Program-made: the position numbers and the translations under genes | Assembly: GCA_036749735.1 (NCBI GenBank) | Contig: DAINXV010000001.1 | Coordinates: 310,001-374,000, forward strand | Source of the DNA: Lawsonella sp012842085 | GTDB taxonomy: Bacteria; Actinomycetota; Actinomycetes; Mycobacteriales; Mycobacteriaceae | Direction: 5' to 3' | Length of the DNA: 64,000 bases | Notes under the pieces: generated by a model | What the model was told of the DNA's origin: nothing | What the model saw: the letters and a program-made list of their open reading frames with translations, nothing else | Database searches by the model: none | Shown here: in pieces, positions 51,353 to 60,282 of the stretch | Layout of the letters: each line of letters begins with the position of its first letter | Position numbering within the stretch: the stretch's first letter is position 1

Positions 51353-52858
51353 ATGAGCCCATCCAGCAAAACTTCGCTGTTCACCAAAATTGTGCGCCCG
51401 TTTGTGGCTGTCATTGTGGTGCTTCTGGTTGTTCTCTCAACTTTCGCGTGGAGCAAGATGGACGCCCTGAACGATGGCACTCTCAACGTCAACCTGGGAC
51501 TTACTAAAAGTTCTGATGGCGCCACCGATATTCTCCTAGTGGGATCGGACTCCCGTACTGACGCTCACGGAAATCCGCTTACCAAACGGGAAATAGCGAT
51601 GCTGCATGCTGGTGACGATGTGGAGTCAACCAATACGGACACCATTCTGCTCATCCGTATTCCCGATAATGGGCGCTCCGCCACTGCTATCTCTATTCCG
51701 CGAGACACCTGGGTTTCCCCCGAAGGGCTCAGTCCCATGAAAATTAACGGTGTCTATGGCGTCACCCTCCTAGAAACTAAGGAACGCCTCTTAGCGGAAG
51801 GAGTTCCGGAGGAAGAAGCGGAGAAACAAGCTACCAACGCAGGGCGTAAAGCCTTAGTGGAGACCGTATCGGATCTCACTGGGGTGAGTGTTGACCGCTA
51901 CGCGGAAATTGGTCTTTTGGGTTTTGTGCTCATTACCGATGCTGTTGGTGGCGCCAAAGTCTGCCTCAATAATCCGGTATATGACCCCTATTCTGGAGCC
52001 CGCTTCCCAGCTGGTGTACAGACCCTCAATGGCGCTAAGGCGCTTTCGTTCGTCCGCCAACGTCACGGTCTCCCACGCGGCGACCTGGACCGTATTACCC
52101 GCCAACAGGTGTATATGGCTTCCATGGTGCGGCAAACCCTGAGTGCAGGTGTGCTCACCAACCCCGACAAGCTCAACAAGTTAACTCAAGCGGTTAAGCG
52201 TTCCGTCGTCATTGACGAGGATTGGGACGTCATCTCCTTTGCACAACAAATGCAGCACCTGATGGGCGATCGCGTAAAATTCGCGACGATTCCCATTGCC
52301 GACCCGGACGCCCACATGATTGACGCTGCAGGTAATGAAGTAAGCGCAGTAGAGGTAGACATCGCCGAGGTTAAAGCCTGGGTGGAAGAACTTATCGAAA
52401 ACCAAGAAAACGAAGATGGCAAACGTGAACTTCCCAAGCCTGGTCGTGTCAATATCGATCGCAAGTCGGTGCAATTGACGGTGTTGAATGCGGGCACGCT
52501 TGGTGGCTTGGCGGGGGCAGTGGCCTCTTACTTGGAGAGCGTGGGTTATCAAACGAAGAGCACGGGCAACTCGGATTCTTCCACAGCTAGCAGTTATGTG
52601 GTGGGCCATCCCGACACACTGGCAGCAGCTAAAGCCGTCGCTAAGGATCTTGGCGGCCTCGCAGTGCAAAGTTCTAAAGAGGTGCCTGTGGGGACTGTGC
52701 GAGTCGTGCTATCCGATGATTATGACGGCCCCGCTATGAAGAATGGGAAAGCTGTTTTTGCAGACCAGCTGAACCTTCCCACGCGCACCGCAAGCAGCGG
52801 CGGGAGTGCACGTCCTCCGATTAGTGCGGGCGGTAAAGGCCCGCAGTGCGTCAACTAA
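51353..52858 (+). CDS. LytR-CpsA-Psr family ligase (Rv3267/Lcp1-like)
   Basis: LCP proteins attach arabinogalactan to peptidoglycan. The 501-residue protein has a TM at about residues 14-33 (IVRPFVAVIVVLLVVLSTFA), the LCP domain (LLVGSDSRTDAHG, SIPRDTWV, FVRQRHGLPRGDLDR) and a C-terminal LytR_C-type domain (VQLTVLNAGTLGGLAGAVASYL). A glycine/serine-rich tail ends it. The conserved arginines of the pyrophosphate-binding site are visible in the SIPRDTW and FVRQRHG motifs. It is divergent from rmlB, whose pathway makes the linker rhamnose, and AAAGGAG precedes the ATG. Confidence 0.92.
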   Translation: MSPSSKTSLFTKIVRPFVAVIVVLLVVLSTFAWSKMDALNDGTLNVNLGLTKSSDGATDILLVGSDSRTDAHGNPLTKREIAMLHAGDDVESTNTDTILLIRIPDNGRSATAISIPRDTWVSPEGLSPMKINGVYGVTLLETKERLLAEGVPEEEAEKQATNAGRKALVETVSDLTGVSVDRYAEIGLLGFVLITDAVGGAKVCLNNPVYDPYSGARFPAGVQTLNGAKALSFVRQRHGLPRGDLDRITRQQVYMASMVRQTLSAGVLTNPDKLNKLTQAVKRSVVIDEDWDVISFAQQMQHLMGDRVKFATIPIADPDAHMIDAAGNEVSAVEVDIAEVKAWVEELIENQENEDGKRELPKPGRVNIDRKSVQLTVLNAGTLGGLAGAVASYLESVGYQTKSTGNSDSSTASSYVVGHPDTLAAAKAVAKDLGGLAVQSSKEVPVGTVRVVLSDDYDGPAMKNGKAVFADQLNLPTRTASSGGSARPPISAGGKGPQCVN

Positions 52859-53069
52859 GACGTTTTTGGAGAGAGTACACTTTACCCCATTTGTGTAACG
52901 CAAATTTCCTTCAAAACTAGTTTTTGGAAGTTCTAAAACGAGGTTTTTGAGCTGTTTTTGCGCTTTAATTGCATTTTTATGACCAACATCACATTTGCAT
53001 ATACGCAGTTCAAAGGCCTATTTTTAAGCAATATCCCGCTTTTGAGGCAGTTGTTGCCACCATAAGTTA
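52859..53069. other. Intergenic region between the LCP gene and the tetR-glpD operon
   Basis: No gene is seen. It is markedly AT-rich and has repeated GTTTTT runs. No convincing terminator for the LCP gene is visible. Confidence 0.35.
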
Positions 53070-53088
53070 ACACTTATTGACAAAGTGT
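53070..53088. promoter_or_regulatory. Operator overlapping the -35 of the tetR-glpD promoter
   Basis: ACACTT, seven bases, AAGTGT: a perfect 6-base inverted repeat that covers the consensus -35 TTGACA at 53077-53082. A repressor bound here would block the promoter. The first gene of the transcript encodes a TetR protein, so autorepression is likely. Confidence 0.6.
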
Positions 53089-53112
53089 AAATTCAGCGGC
53101 ACGATTAAATAC

Positions 53113-53745
53113 GTGGCTAAGACATCGAAATCTGAGAAAAAGAGGTCGTACTCGATTGACGAGGCGATCATCGAAGCAGGGCACGACTGCATTGTTCGTG
53201 ACGGGGTACGACGTACCACGATGGCAGGCATTGCACGTACCGCAAACGTGAGCCGCCCTACCCTCTACCGTCGATACAAAGACGTTACTGCTTTGGCGAC
53301 CGATCTCCTCACTCGTGAACTCCTCAAAATTCTCGATACGGTGCCTCGAATGCCGTCAAACATTGACGAGCTTGTAGCAGCTATCGTCAACTACACCGAT
53401 GCCGCAAAAGAGAATGAATTCTTGAATGCGATTATCGAAACCGACCCAGGGCTGCTTACCACATACTCTTTCCGTCGCTTCGGTCAAAGCCAAATAGCAC
53501 TGATTCGGTACGTGGAGACTCTTATTAAAAGAATTCAAGTTTCCGATGTCGCCCGAATTGAAGTGGAAGGAAAAGAACCAGAAGGGTGCATCCGCCAAGA
53601 TGATCCGCATGTCATGGCAACCATGATTCTGATCATCGCTCAATCTTCTGCCCTGTCCGCGCGTGCAGCAGAAGAGGGATTCGGAAGCGCCAAAGTATGG
53701 AAAGAAGAACTAACAAAAACTCTGAAGGGATATTTAGCACAATGA
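53113..53745 (+). CDS. TetR-family regulator, probable regulator of glpD
   Basis: This 210-residue regulator has the HTH MAGIARTANVSRPTLYRRYKD at about residues 37-57 and a helical C-terminal domain. I place the start at the GTG at 53113: an upstream in-frame TTG at 53077 is itself the -35 element of the promoter. Its stop overlaps the glpD start as ATGA, so it is co-translated with glpD. A paralogue lies on the other side of glpD, frameshifted. Control of glycerol-3-phosphate use is inferred from this linkage; the ligand could be glycerol-3-phosphate or an acyl-CoA. Confidence 0.8.
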   Translation: MAKTSKSEKKRSYSIDEAIIEAGHDCIVRDGVRRTTMAGIARTANVSRPTLYRRYKDVTALATDLLTRELLKILDTVPRMPSNIDELVAAIVNYTDAAKENEFLNAIIETDPGLLTTYSFRRFGQSQIALIRYVETLIKRIQVSDVARIEVEGKEPEGCIRQDDPHVMATMILIIAQSSALSARAAEEGFGSAKVWKEELTKTLKGYLAQ

Positions 53746-55304
53746 GCACTAGCTCCTCAGCCGCACTTTCTCCCGAACGCCGCGCCAAGGAACTCAAAGA
53801 ACTAGCGGCCATGTCTGCAGATGAGCTCGACATGATCGTCATCGGCGCCGGTATTACAGGTGTTGGTGTGGCACTTGATGCAGTTACGCGCGGCCTCAAA
53901 GTCGCGCTGATCGACAAGTACGACATTGCATTCGGTACCTCTCGCTGGTCCTCCAAGCTTGCCCACGGTGGCCTTCGCTACCTCGCCAAGCTGGAATTAG
54001 GTATTGCACATACCTCTGCCGTCGAGCGGGGCATCCTACTTGAAGAAAACGCCCCCCACCTTGCCCACAAGCTGGCACAGGTAATGCCGCTTGGTAAAGA
54101 CACGAACATTATTCAAAAAATTGCTGCACGCATCGGCTTCATTGGCGGCGACCTGCTGCGCATCACTGCCGGCACCAGCTCCAAGACGCTGCCGCGTTCC
54201 AGCTACGCAAACAAAGAAAAGACCATCAAACTCTGCCCCACTGTCGCCAAGGACGGCCTGAAAGGCTCCTGGGTTAACTGGGACGGCCAGATGGTTGACG
54301 ATGCCCGCATCGTTACCGCCATCGCCCGTACCGCTGCCGAAAATGGCGCCTACGTCATTAACCACGCGGATGTTTCCGAGGTGACCGGCAACAGCGTCAA
54401 AGTGACCGATGAGTTCACCGGCGAATCCTTCACCCTCGGCGCCAAGTCTGTGGTTTCCGCAACTGGTGTCTGGGCTGGACACATCGACAAGGACATCAAG
54501 CTGCGTCCCGCACGCGGAACCCACTTGGTCTTCAAGTCGGAGGCGCTGGGCAACCCCACCGGTTCCCTCACCGTCGCACTGCCTGGTTCCATCTCCCGCT
54601 ACCTCTTCGTCATGCCCGAACAGCTCGGACGCTGCTACCTGGGTCTCACCGACGAAGAAACCAAGGGCGGCATCGTCGACGTACCTCCCACCCCGGAAGA
54701 GGACATCGACTGGCTGCTGGAGAACTTCAACCGCGCGCTCGACCGCAAACTCACCCGCGACGATGTTATCGGTGCCTTCACCGGCTACCGTCCGCTCATC
54801 GACTCCGGAGAAGGCGGATCCACTGCGGATCTTTCCCGCCGTCACGCCATCATCGAGTCCGACACCGGCCTCTTCTCCATTGTCGGTGGCAAGTTCACTG
54901 AGTACCGCCTCATGGCTGAAGAAACCGTTGACAAGGTTGTGAAGGATCGCGGCCTCACCGCCGGTCCTTGTGTCACCAAGCACACCCCGTTCATCGGTGC
55001 TCCCAAGCACGCCAAGTCCAAGGACGTCAGTGACGCCGAGCTAGCCAAGCTGCCAGAATCCCTGGTGGACCGCTTCGGCTACGAGGCTCCCAACGTTGTT
55101 GCGGCTTGCACCATTGAGCGCCCGCTGGAGCAGGTTGCTGGTATGGACATCACCCGTGCCGAGATCGCCTACGCTGTCACCCACGAAGGTGTTATGACCG
55201 TGAGTGACGTTCTCGACCGTCGTACCCGTATCGGCCTGGTGGAGAGCGACCGCGAAAAGGCTCTGCCTATCGTCGAAGAAATCGTGAACGAACTCGTTAA
55301 GTAA
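53742..55304 (+). CDS. glpD: Aerobic glycerol-3-phosphate dehydrogenase GlpD
   Basis: GlpD is a membrane-associated FAD enzyme that oxidises glycerol-3-phosphate to dihydroxyacetone phosphate and passes electrons to quinone. The protein of about 520 residues has the FAD motif MIVIGAGITGVGVALDAV near residue 32, the sugar/phosphate-binding SSKLAHGGLRYL, GTHLVFKSE, TGYRPL and VGGKFTEYRLMAEE. It has the C-terminal DAO_C-like extension. Codon use is very biased, which suggests high expression, and glycerol from host lipids would be a natural carbon source. The ATG is at 53742, in ATGA overlap with tetR. Confidence 0.95.
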   Translation: MSTSSSAALSPERRAKELKELAAMSADELDMIVIGAGITGVGVALDAVTRGLKVALIDKYDIAFGTSRWSSKLAHGGLRYLAKLELGIAHTSAVERGILLEENAPHLAHKLAQVMPLGKDTNIIQKIAARIGFIGGDLLRITAGTSSKTLPRSSYANKEKTIKLCPTVAKDGLKGSWVNWDGQMVDDARIVTAIARTAAENGAYVINHADVSEVTGNSVKVTDEFTGESFTLGAKSVVSATGVWAGHIDKDIKLRPARGTHLVFKSEALGNPTGSLTVALPGSISRYLFVMPEQLGRCYLGLTDEETKGGIVDVPPTPEEDIDWLLENFNRALDRKLTRDDVIGAFTGYRPLIDSGEGGSTADLSRRHAIIESDTGLFSIVGGKFTEYRLMAEETVDKVVKDRGLTAGPCVTKHTPFIGAPKHAKSKDVSDAELAKLPESLVDRFGYEAPNVVAACTIERPLEQVAGMDITRAEIAYAVTHEGVMTVSDVLDRRTRIGLVESDREKALPIVEEIVNELVK

Positions 55305-55343
55305 CACTAAGTTCATCCCACGGTTATATCGATAACACCTAAC

Positions 55344-55378
55344 AGTGGGGGTGCCCGACCTGGGCACCCCCACTTTTT
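55344..55378 (+). terminator. Terminator of the tetR-glpD operon
   Basis: A perfect 13-base stem (55344-55356 with 55362-55374), a GACCT loop and a T-run. Confidence 0.9.
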
Positions 55379-55508
55379 CATTATCCTCAAAATTCCTGCT
55401 GCAGCCTTGGGACACAGGGTGTTTCATCGCCTACGATAGAACTAAAGCAAGCTGAATTTTTACTTGCTTTTCCTATCTTCGAATGAGCACGTAAAACACC
55501 GTTAGGCC

Positions 55509-56133
55509 ATGAGTACAGAAAACGACAACACGGTTCCGTACCGCTGGAGCTTGCCGCTCACCATCGACGGCAAGATCTTGAACGCTGCCTACGAAGTTCT
55601 CACAGAGAAAGGCATTACTGGCGCAACCATCTCCGAAATTGCTCAACGCGCCGGAGTTTCCCGCCCCCCTCTACCGTCGGTTCAAAGACATGGACGATGT
55701 CATCAGCTCACTAGTGACATCGCTAATAGTCGACATGATGAACCAGCGGTACCAACTTGTGGATGACGTTGACGAACTCATCGACCTGATTATCAACTTC
55801 GTGGTGGAGCTGCGGGCACAACCACTCATCCAGATTCTGGATGACAAAGACGGCGGCACCTACCTGTCCCAATATTTTGTGAACCGCCTGGGTACCTCAC
55901 AGCGGGAATTATTAGCCGTGCTTACCGCCATGTTGCACCACTGTCGCGCGGTGAATCCAGATCAGCTCCGCGACGAAGATGATATGGAGTTGGCCTCCAT
56001 AGTGTTACTCATTCTGCAGAACACTTCCGTGTCGGCGCAGATTTTGAGCGGCATCATTACTGCCACCCAATGGCAGCACCTTATTCGGTACGCCATTGAG
56101 GGGCTTTTAAAAAATCCTGACTACAAAAAGTAA
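55509..56133 (+). pseudogene. TetR-family regulator, frameshifted at a C-run
   Basis: Two overlapping frames together encode a TetR protein that is a paralogue of the one before glpD. The first frame gives the N-terminus up to AQRAGVSRP (about 55509-55665). The second continues as LYRRFKDMDDVISSL to the end. The break lies in a run of six C at 55663-55668, where the paralogue has CGCCCTACC; compared with it two bases are missing (or one base is in excess). The wing helix is therefore interrupted unless the frame is shifted back. It may be a true pseudogene, a phase-variable gene, or a sequencing error. Confidence 0.75.
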
Positions 56134-56150
56134 CTGAACGTAGTTGGGAA

Positions 56151-56660
56151 CTACTTGTCGGCAACGCGGTCACGCAATGCTTTATCCTTGCCGACCACCT
56201 CAGTTGCCATATTCTTCTGAAATTCTTCCATCTTGGCGCGCACTTCAGTATCCGCCGCACCTATGATCCGAGCCGCTAAAAGACCAGCGTTTTTAGCGCC
56301 ATCGATCGAGACCGTAGCAACCGGTACCCCTCCCGGCATCTGCACAATCGACAGCAAAGAGTCCATGCCGTCAAGGTTCTTGAGGGCACGTGGAATACCA
56401 ATAACGGGCAAGGGGGTAGCGGCGGCGACCATACCGGGCAAGTGAGCCGCCCCACCGGCACAGGCGATAATGCACTGCAGTCCGCGTTCAGCAGCGGTTT
56501 TGCCATACTCCAGCATGCGGTCCGGGGTGCGGTGGGCAGAATACACACCCACTTCCCACGGAATACCAAACTCGGTCAAAACTTCCGCCGCCGGTTCTAC
56601 AGTGGGCCAATCCGAATCGGATCCCATCACTAAACCAACAATGGGTGCTTTCTCGCTCAC
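56151..56660 (-). CDS. purE: N5-carboxyaminoimidazole ribonucleotide mutase PurE
   Basis: PurE converts N5-CAIR to CAIR in purine synthesis. The 169-residue class I enzyme has VGLVMGSDSDWPTVEPAAEVL, the active-site SAHRTPDRM and CAGGAAHLPGMVAA. The start is the GTG at 56660, preceded by GAAAGG; a longer reading frame overlaps purK and is not supported. It follows purK by 14 bases, so the two form an operon. Confidence 0.94.
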   Translation of the reverse strand: MSEKAPIVGLVMGSDSDWPTVEPAAEVLTEFGIPWEVGVYSAHRTPDRMLEYGKTAAERGLQCIIACAGGAAHLPGMVAAATPLPVIGIPRALKNLDGMDSLLSIVQMPGGVPVATVSIDGAKNAGLLAARIIGAADTEVRAKMEEFQKNMATEVVGKDKALRDRVADK

Positions 56661-56674
56661 AGAAATGCCTTTCG

Positions 56675-57928
56675 CTACTTGTCTCCAGTGTGGGGGTTCC
56701 AGCCGTCCTGCCATTCCGCCGCAGCCATCCAATGGGCGGCAAGTTCAGCAGCCTGCCAAACCTCTTTCACATAGTGCGGATCGTCGATAGAACCATCGGG
56801 ATCACCGCACACATTCACATGTCCCAGTTTACGTCCGGGACGTTCCCCTTTTCCGTACATATGTAATTTGGCGTTGGGGAACCGCGCAAAAAGATGGTGG
56901 GCGCGCTCATCCATCGACATGGTAGGGGTTTCGGGAGCGCCCAGTACGTTAGCCATCACCGTGAACGGGGCCTTGAGCGACACATCCCCCAGCGGATAAT
57001 CCAACACGGCCCGCACATGTTGCTCGAATTGGGAGGTGGCACACCCATCTTGGGTCCAGTGCCCGGTGTTGTGAGGCCGCATTGCTAATTCATTCACCAG
57101 CAGGGAATTGTCCGGCAGGAGGAAAAGCTCAACCGCCAAAACTCCCGTCACCTCCAGCTCGCGCGCAATCTTAAGCCCCAGTTCCTGCACATTTTCGGCA
57201 ACCCCTGCAGGCAGGTCGGGGGCAGGTGCCATAGCCACCGCGCAGATTCCGTCGCGTTGGATAGAGCGGGTGACGGGCCAGGCCGCACCCTGTCCTTCTG
57301 GGGAGCGGGCCACCAAGGAGGATAGCTCCACCACCCAGGGAACCTTGCACTCCCCCAGCATGGTCATCTCGTGTTCGGTAATGCCGGTGCGCACAATCTC
57401 TTGAGCTTCCGCCAAGGTCTTCGGAGCCCACACACCATGGCCGTCGTAGCCTCCGCGAGCAGTCTTAATAATGACCTCACCGGACTGTTCCTCCCAGAAC
57501 TGGGCGACGTCCTCATCGGTGCGCAGATGTGCGAAAGGGGGAACAGGCGCACCCATTTCTTGGAGGCGCTTCCGCATTTTCAACTTGTCTTGGGCGTAGA
57601 TCAGAGCCTCCGGCTGCGGCTGAAAATTAACCCCTTCGCCAACGAGCTCCGCCATTAAGTCTTGGGGTACGTGCTCGTGGTCGAAAGTGACCACATCGGC
57701 ACCTTCTGCAGCTTTCCGCACCGCCTCAATATCGGTGTGGGAACCAATAACAATGTCTGGAGTTACCTGTGCTGCAGACTCTTCCGGGTCGGTTGCCACC
57801 ACTCGGAGGGTTTGCCCCAGTTCGATAACGGACTGTGCCGTCATGCGGGCAAGTTGGCCACCCCCAATCATGGCTACTTTCGGCATGGTTTTGGTGGGGC
57901 GGGGGGAATACTTGTGCGGAAATGTCAT
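56675..57928 (-). CDS. purK: N5-carboxyaminoimidazole ribonucleotide synthase PurK
   Basis: PurK makes N5-CAIR from AIR, bicarbonate and ATP. The 417-residue ATP-grasp protein starts VAMIGGGQLARMTAQSVIELG, binds ATP with GEVIIKTARGGYDGHGVW, and has VELFLLPDNSLLVNELAMRPHNTGHWT. It is slightly longer than typical at the N- and C-termini. Synthesis is completed by PurE encoded just downstream. It shares a 45-base divergent promoter region with gtrA. Confidence 0.95.
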   Translation of the reverse strand: MTFPHKYSPRPTKTMPKVAMIGGGQLARMTAQSVIELGQTLRVVATDPEESAAQVTPDIVIGSHTDIEAVRKAAEGADVVTFDHEHVPQDLMAELVGEGVNFQPQPEALIYAQDKLKMRKRLQEMGAPVPPFAHLRTDEDVAQFWEEQSGEVIIKTARGGYDGHGVWAPKTLAEAQEIVRTGITEHEMTMLGECKVPWVVELSSLVARSPEGQGAAWPVTRSIQRDGICAVAMAPAPDLPAGVAENVQELGLKIARELEVTGVLAVELFLLPDNSLLVNELAMRPHNTGHWTQDGCATSQFEQHVRAVLDYPLGDVSLKAPFTVMANVLGAPETPTMSMDERAHHLFARFPNAKLHMYGKGERPGRKLGHVNVCGDPDGSIDDPHYVKEVWQAAELAAHWMAAAEWQDGWNPHTGDK

Positions 57929-57961
57929 AACACCATTGTGTCACGTAACTGGTCGAGCAGG

Positions 57962-57967
57962 TAAGCT
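57962..57967 (+). promoter_or_regulatory. -10 element of a leaderless promoter for gtrA
   Basis: TAAGCT, six bases, then GTG at 57974. No ribosome-binding site lies in the gap. Confidence 0.6.
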
Positions 57968-57973
57968 GGCTTT

Positions 57974-58651
57974 GTGTCCACTATCGAAGCTCTTCTCAAC
58001 AAACTGCCCGACAAGCTGAAGGCTTTCCTGATAAAGCACCGCGAGTTCATTCGTTTCGGCATTGTCGGTGGTATTACTTTCGTCATTGACAACGGTATTT
58101 TTTATGCCTTGACCTTGACTGTTATGAAAGAAAAGGCGACTATGGCCAAGATTTTGGCCGTCACCATCGCCGTCATCTGCTCCTATATTTTGAACTCGGA
58201 ATGGGCATTCCGCGCCCGGGGAGGCAAACGTAACGGACGGGAAGCCACCGGCTTCTTTTTGGTGTCGGGAGTGGGCATCCTTATTAACGCCATCCCTCTC
58301 TGGTTCTCCCGCAACCTTTTAGGACTCTCGCTGATCGAACACGGCGGACGCCTCGGTTCCCAATTCTGGGTTTCGTTCTGGGACTTTATTTTCGGCTCCA
58401 TTATCGGCATGCTGCTCGCGATGGTGTGGCGCTGGTGGGCCTTCGACAAATGGGTATTCCCCAAGAATCCGCAGATTGAAGACTTCACTAAGGCGCGCAG
58501 CTCCAACAAATATCCCCGCGGCACCAAGGTGTCCATGACCCGCGACTGGAAGCAGCACGACCGCCGTCAAAGCGCCATCCGCAAAGGCACCCCCGCGAGC
58601 CGTGCAGTTGCTCGGCGCCAACACTACGTGCCCCCACACGAACGTCAATAA
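57974..58651 (+). CDS. GtrA-family membrane protein (Rv3277-like)
   Basis: GtrA-family proteins are small four-TM proteins thought to flip or present polyprenyl-linked sugars. The first TM lies in FIRFGIVGGITFVIDNGIFY, followed by three more (AKILAVTIAVICSYILN; FLVSGVGILINAIPLW; FIFGSIIGMLLAMVWR). The C-terminal 60 residues form a basic cytosolic tail. In Corynebacteriales a GtrA-like protein at this locus is linked to arabinogalactan/lipoarabinomannan assembly. It converges on the PH-domain gene with a 7-base overlap at the 3' ends. Confidence 0.85.
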   Translation: MSTIEALLNKLPDKLKAFLIKHREFIRFGIVGGITFVIDNGIFYALTLTVMKEKATMAKILAVTIAVICSYILNSEWAFRARGGKRNGREATGFFLVSGVGILINAIPLWFSRNLLGLSLIEHGGRLGSQFWVSFWDFIFGSIIGMLLAMVWRWWAFDKWVFPKNPQIEDFTKARSSNKYPRGTKVSMTRDWKQHDRRQSAIRKGTPASRAVARRQHYVPPHERQ

Positions 58652-59268
58652 AGCCGCGGATCCTGATAGGGATCGGCAAATTCCCCCGGGATAGGAGGGT
58701 ATCCACGGTTGGGAAGCGCTTGTTGCATTTCTGTGACACCACGTCGGATTTCCGTTTCCACTGCGTGCGGCTCCGGAATCTGGTCGAATTGCAAACCACC
58801 TAGCTCATAGCTGGACACGCGCACTGTGCCGTATCCCAGCATGCGGCCCATAAAACTCTGGTCCACTTCTACCAGCTGCGTCCATGCCAGCGAAACAGAA
58901 AGCGTCTCTTTCCGGAATATTCCTGATCTGAAAATAATCCGGTGGCTGGTGACGACCATTGCCGACCCCATCCACTGGGCGATGGGTACCAGCACCCGCC
59001 GCCACAGCAGCAGGAACAGCAAAACTCCGAAGGCTATCCGCACAATTGTGCGGGTCACTCCTGCAGCGAGAGCGCTCGTGAGACCCAAGATGAAGAATCC
59101 GAGCGAAATATAAATAATGGCGCGGATGGTGGGCCATACCAAGCCCGCAATATGGGGGCGTTGGTGGACGCGGATTTCTTCCCCCGGATCAAGTATTTTT
59201 TCGGGGAAGCTAGCTGGCGTAGAGAACCGCAATTGTGGTGTTTTTTTATGACTGCGTTCACTCATCAT
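58645..59268 (-). CDS. Bacterial PH-domain membrane protein (Rv3278c-like)
   Basis: This protein of about 207 residues has an N-terminal cytosolic segment, two closely spaced TMs (ATIYIS-type IIYISLGFFILGLTSALAA and IAFGVLLFLLLW) and a PH-like domain (SAMVVTSHRIIFRSGIFRKE, LAWTQLVEVDQSFMGRMLGYGTV). The start overlaps the birA stop as ATGATGA, so translation is coupled to birA. The function is unknown. The order birA-PH-gtrA-purK matches M. tuberculosis. Confidence 0.82.
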   Translation of the reverse strand: MMSERSHKKTPQLRFSTPASFPEKILDPGEEIRVHQRPHIAGLVWPTIRAIIYISLGFFILGLTSALAAGVTRTIVRIAFGVLLFLLLWRRVLVPIAQWMGSAMVVTSHRIIFRSGIFRKETLSVSLAWTQLVEVDQSFMGRMLGYGTVRVSSYELGGLQFDQIPEPHAVETEIRRGVTEMQQALPNRGYPPIPGEFADPYQDPRLY

Positions 59269-60143
59269 GGCAAATAGCAGCCTCCTCCCCTTAGGTGGCG
59301 GACATCTCCAGCCCGGATTGCTTCTACCGTACCTTTTTGTTGCAGCAGTAAGCAGCCGTCTTCTGCAATATCGAGGGCGGTGCCGGTGACGATAGTGCCG
59401 TCGGGCAGCTGCACATCTACTTCCTGCCCAATGGTGCTGCAGCGGGCGACATAGTCCTCCACGAGAGTCTCTGCGCCGCGGCGCCACTCCCCTACGCGGC
59501 GGTCTAGCTCGGTCAAAATAGTGATGGCGAGTTTTTCGCGGGTGGGTGTTTTGTCTCCCATGGCCATCGCCAGCGACATTGCATAATCTACCGGGAATTC
59601 GTCGGGACTCTGGGTGATGTTAATTCCCACTCCCGGGATAATCGCGGCAGCACTACCCCCGTCTGGGTATTTTTCCGTCACGGCCGCCATCTCAACCAAC
59701 ATGCCCGCTAGTTTGCCACCATTGCACAGCACATCGTTGGGCCATTTCAGCGACAGTTCGGGGTAGTCGTCCGGTTGTAGCTGTGGATCCTGGTGGAGGG
59801 TTTTGCGGATCCCGTCAATAACTGCGATTCCCGTGGCCAATGGGAGGAGCGGCCAGCGGGTGGGGGCGACGGTGCGGGTGCGAATGAGTGCCGAAAAAAT
59901 TATTGAGGCCTGCGCGGGGGTTTCCCAACTCCGGGTGTAGCGCCCTCTGCCGTTGTGCTGGTATTCCGCTAGTAGCAGGTGACGGTCCAGGTCGAGATTT
60001 TGGGCCGCCAATTGCACTAGGTCGCTATTGGTGGAGCCAGTTTCCACGACCACTTCTAACCCCTCCCAGTTTGTGGCAGGGGTGTCGACCAGTGCAGTGC
60101 GCAACTGCGCAGCATTCAATGGGCGGGTGGGGATAAGTGGCAA
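59265..60143 (-). CDS. birA: Biotin-protein ligase BirA, class I
   Basis: BirA attaches biotin to the BCCP domain of carboxylases such as the AccA3 subunit expected just past the window. The 292-residue enzyme has the biotin/ATP loop EYQHNGRGRYTRSWE, the LKWPNDVLCNGGKLAGMLVE segment and a C-terminal cap with GTALDIAEDGCLLLQ. There is no N-terminal winged helix, so it is a monofunctional ligase and not a repressor. It starts with TTG after AAGGAA. It is divergent from accD5, the client complex. Confidence 0.93.
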   Translation of the reverse strand: MPLIPTRPLNAAQLRTALVDTPATNWEGLEVVVETGSTNSDLVQLAAQNLDLDRHLLLAEYQHNGRGRYTRSWETPAQASIIFSALIRTRTVAPTRWPLLPLATGIAVIDGIRKTLHQDPQLQPDDYPELSLKWPNDVLCNGGKLAGMLVEMAAVTEKYPDGGSAAAIIPGVGINITQSPDEFPVDYAMSLAMAMGDKTPTREKLAITILTELDRRVGEWRRGAETLVEDYVARCSTIGQEVDVQLPDGTIVTGTALDIAEDGCLLLQQKGTVEAIRAGDVRHLRGGGCYLP

Positions 60144-60269
60144 GTGAAGATTCCTTTACCGGCGGGAAACGCGTACAGATATGGCCCAATAACCGTGGTT
60201 TTGGGGTCTCTTTGGCACTTTTCCACTATTCTACCCATGCTCGCTTATCGCGTTTTGGGTTGCTTTGAG

Positions 60270-60275
60270 TAAAGT
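60270..60275 (+). promoter_or_regulatory. -10 element of a leaderless promoter for accD5
   Basis: TAAAGT, seven bases, then ATG at 60283. Other in-frame starts (TTG 60265, ATG 60277) are too close to the -10 element. Confidence 0.55.
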
Positions 60276-60282
60276 AATGTTC

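Noticed and set aside
56661..56732. A longer PurE N-terminus starting at 56732
   Set aside because: It overlaps purK and is not homologous to PurE; the GTG at 56660 has GAAAGG before it and gives the normal protein start.
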